5,160 nt of DNA. It comes from Nitrosopumilaceae archaeon (GTDB lineage Archaea > Thermoproteota > Nitrososphaeria > Nitrososphaerales > Nitrosopumilaceae). The stretch covers positions 15,222 through 20,381 of the forward strand of contig DUJB01000084.1 of NCBI GenBank assembly GCA_013330055.1, written 5' to 3'. A program made the position numbers and the translations under genes. Under the pieces are notes generated by a model, which was given only the letters and a program-made list of their open reading frames with translations, ran no database searches and was not told where the DNA came from. This document shows positions 5,116 through 5,160 of the stretch, piece after piece. Every line of letters begins with the position of its first letter. Position 1 is the stretch's first letter.

Positions 5116-5160
5116 CTAGGAGGATGAGATCACTTCGCCAATCATTCTTGAGGCCAGATG
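5116..5160 (-). CDS. Possible C-terminus of an unidentified gene (3' partial end only)
   Basis: On the minus strand, from the window edge to a TAG at 5118-5116, the frame reads HLASRMIGEVISSS. Its composition resembles a real C-terminal helix, and the orientation agrees with the DUF2203 gene downstream. Fourteen residues are too few to identify a family. The competing plus-strand reading from ATG 5124 has AGGAGG directly abutting the ATG, which leaves no spacing for a ribosome binding site, so it is less likely. This is a tentative call. Confidence 0.35.
   Translation of the reverse strand, partial: HLASRMIGEVISSS

Noticed and set aside
5124..5160. Plus-strand frame from ATG 5124 preceded by AGGAGG
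   Set aside because: The AGGAGG abuts the ATG with no spacer, there is no TATA box at -26, and the opposite strand gives a more protein-like reading.
1..5160. Search by eye for CRISPR repeats, transposon ends, integrase sites, tRNA or rRNA genes
   Set aside because: No regularly spaced repeats, terminal inverted repeats with a transposase, cloverleaf arms or rRNA-like conserved stretches were seen.

Overview
The window looks like a chromosomal segment from an archaeon of the Nitrososphaerota (Thaumarchaeota), close to the Nitrosopumilus / Nitrosarchaeum type. Four things point there: strong AT richness; start codons with TATA-like boxes centred about 26 nt upstream, as in leaderless archaeal transcripts; T-tract rather than hairpin termination; and several small proteins of types I remember as common in that phylum (a KWDG zinc-ribbon protein, a DUF6659-type protein, a short YHS protein). 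This assignment rests on pattern memory, not on a database search.

Left part (1-1027): the window opens inside a plus-strand asparagine-synthase-type ATP pyrophosphatase gene that ends in a CxxC-x10-CxxC zinc ribbon. It converges on a 47-residue minus-strand YHS-domain gene (846-989). The two stop codons lie in one CTAG, and the plus-strand T-tracts that probably end the synthase transcript lie inside the YHS gene, where they are its lysine codons on the other strand.

Centre (1028-3049): a two-gene minus-strand operon encodes a UbiA/MenA-type membrane prenyltransferase and, 24 nt downstream, an aldo/keto reductase with an intact Asp-Tyr-Lys-His tetrad. The prenyltransferase probably serves menaquinone synthesis. 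The reductase's substrate is unknown.

Right part (3050-5160): this is a loose array of small genes separated by AT-rich spacers. It holds a 73-residue helical protein (minus), a 65-residue Cys-rich zinc ribbon (plus), a very basic 116-residue DUF6659-like protein (plus) and a DUF2203 protein (minus). The last 45 nt may be the C-terminus of a further minus-strand gene. Two spacers (3079-3320 and 3605-3877) contain no gene I can support.

I see no CRISPR array, transposon, integrase, tRNA, rRNA or defence cassette, and no convincing new multi-gene system. The points most worth a second look are the 47-residue YHS gene with its interlocked 3' end, the zinc ribbon on the synthase, the promoter-based start correction of the 73-residue gene, and the strong basic charge of the DUF6659-like protein.
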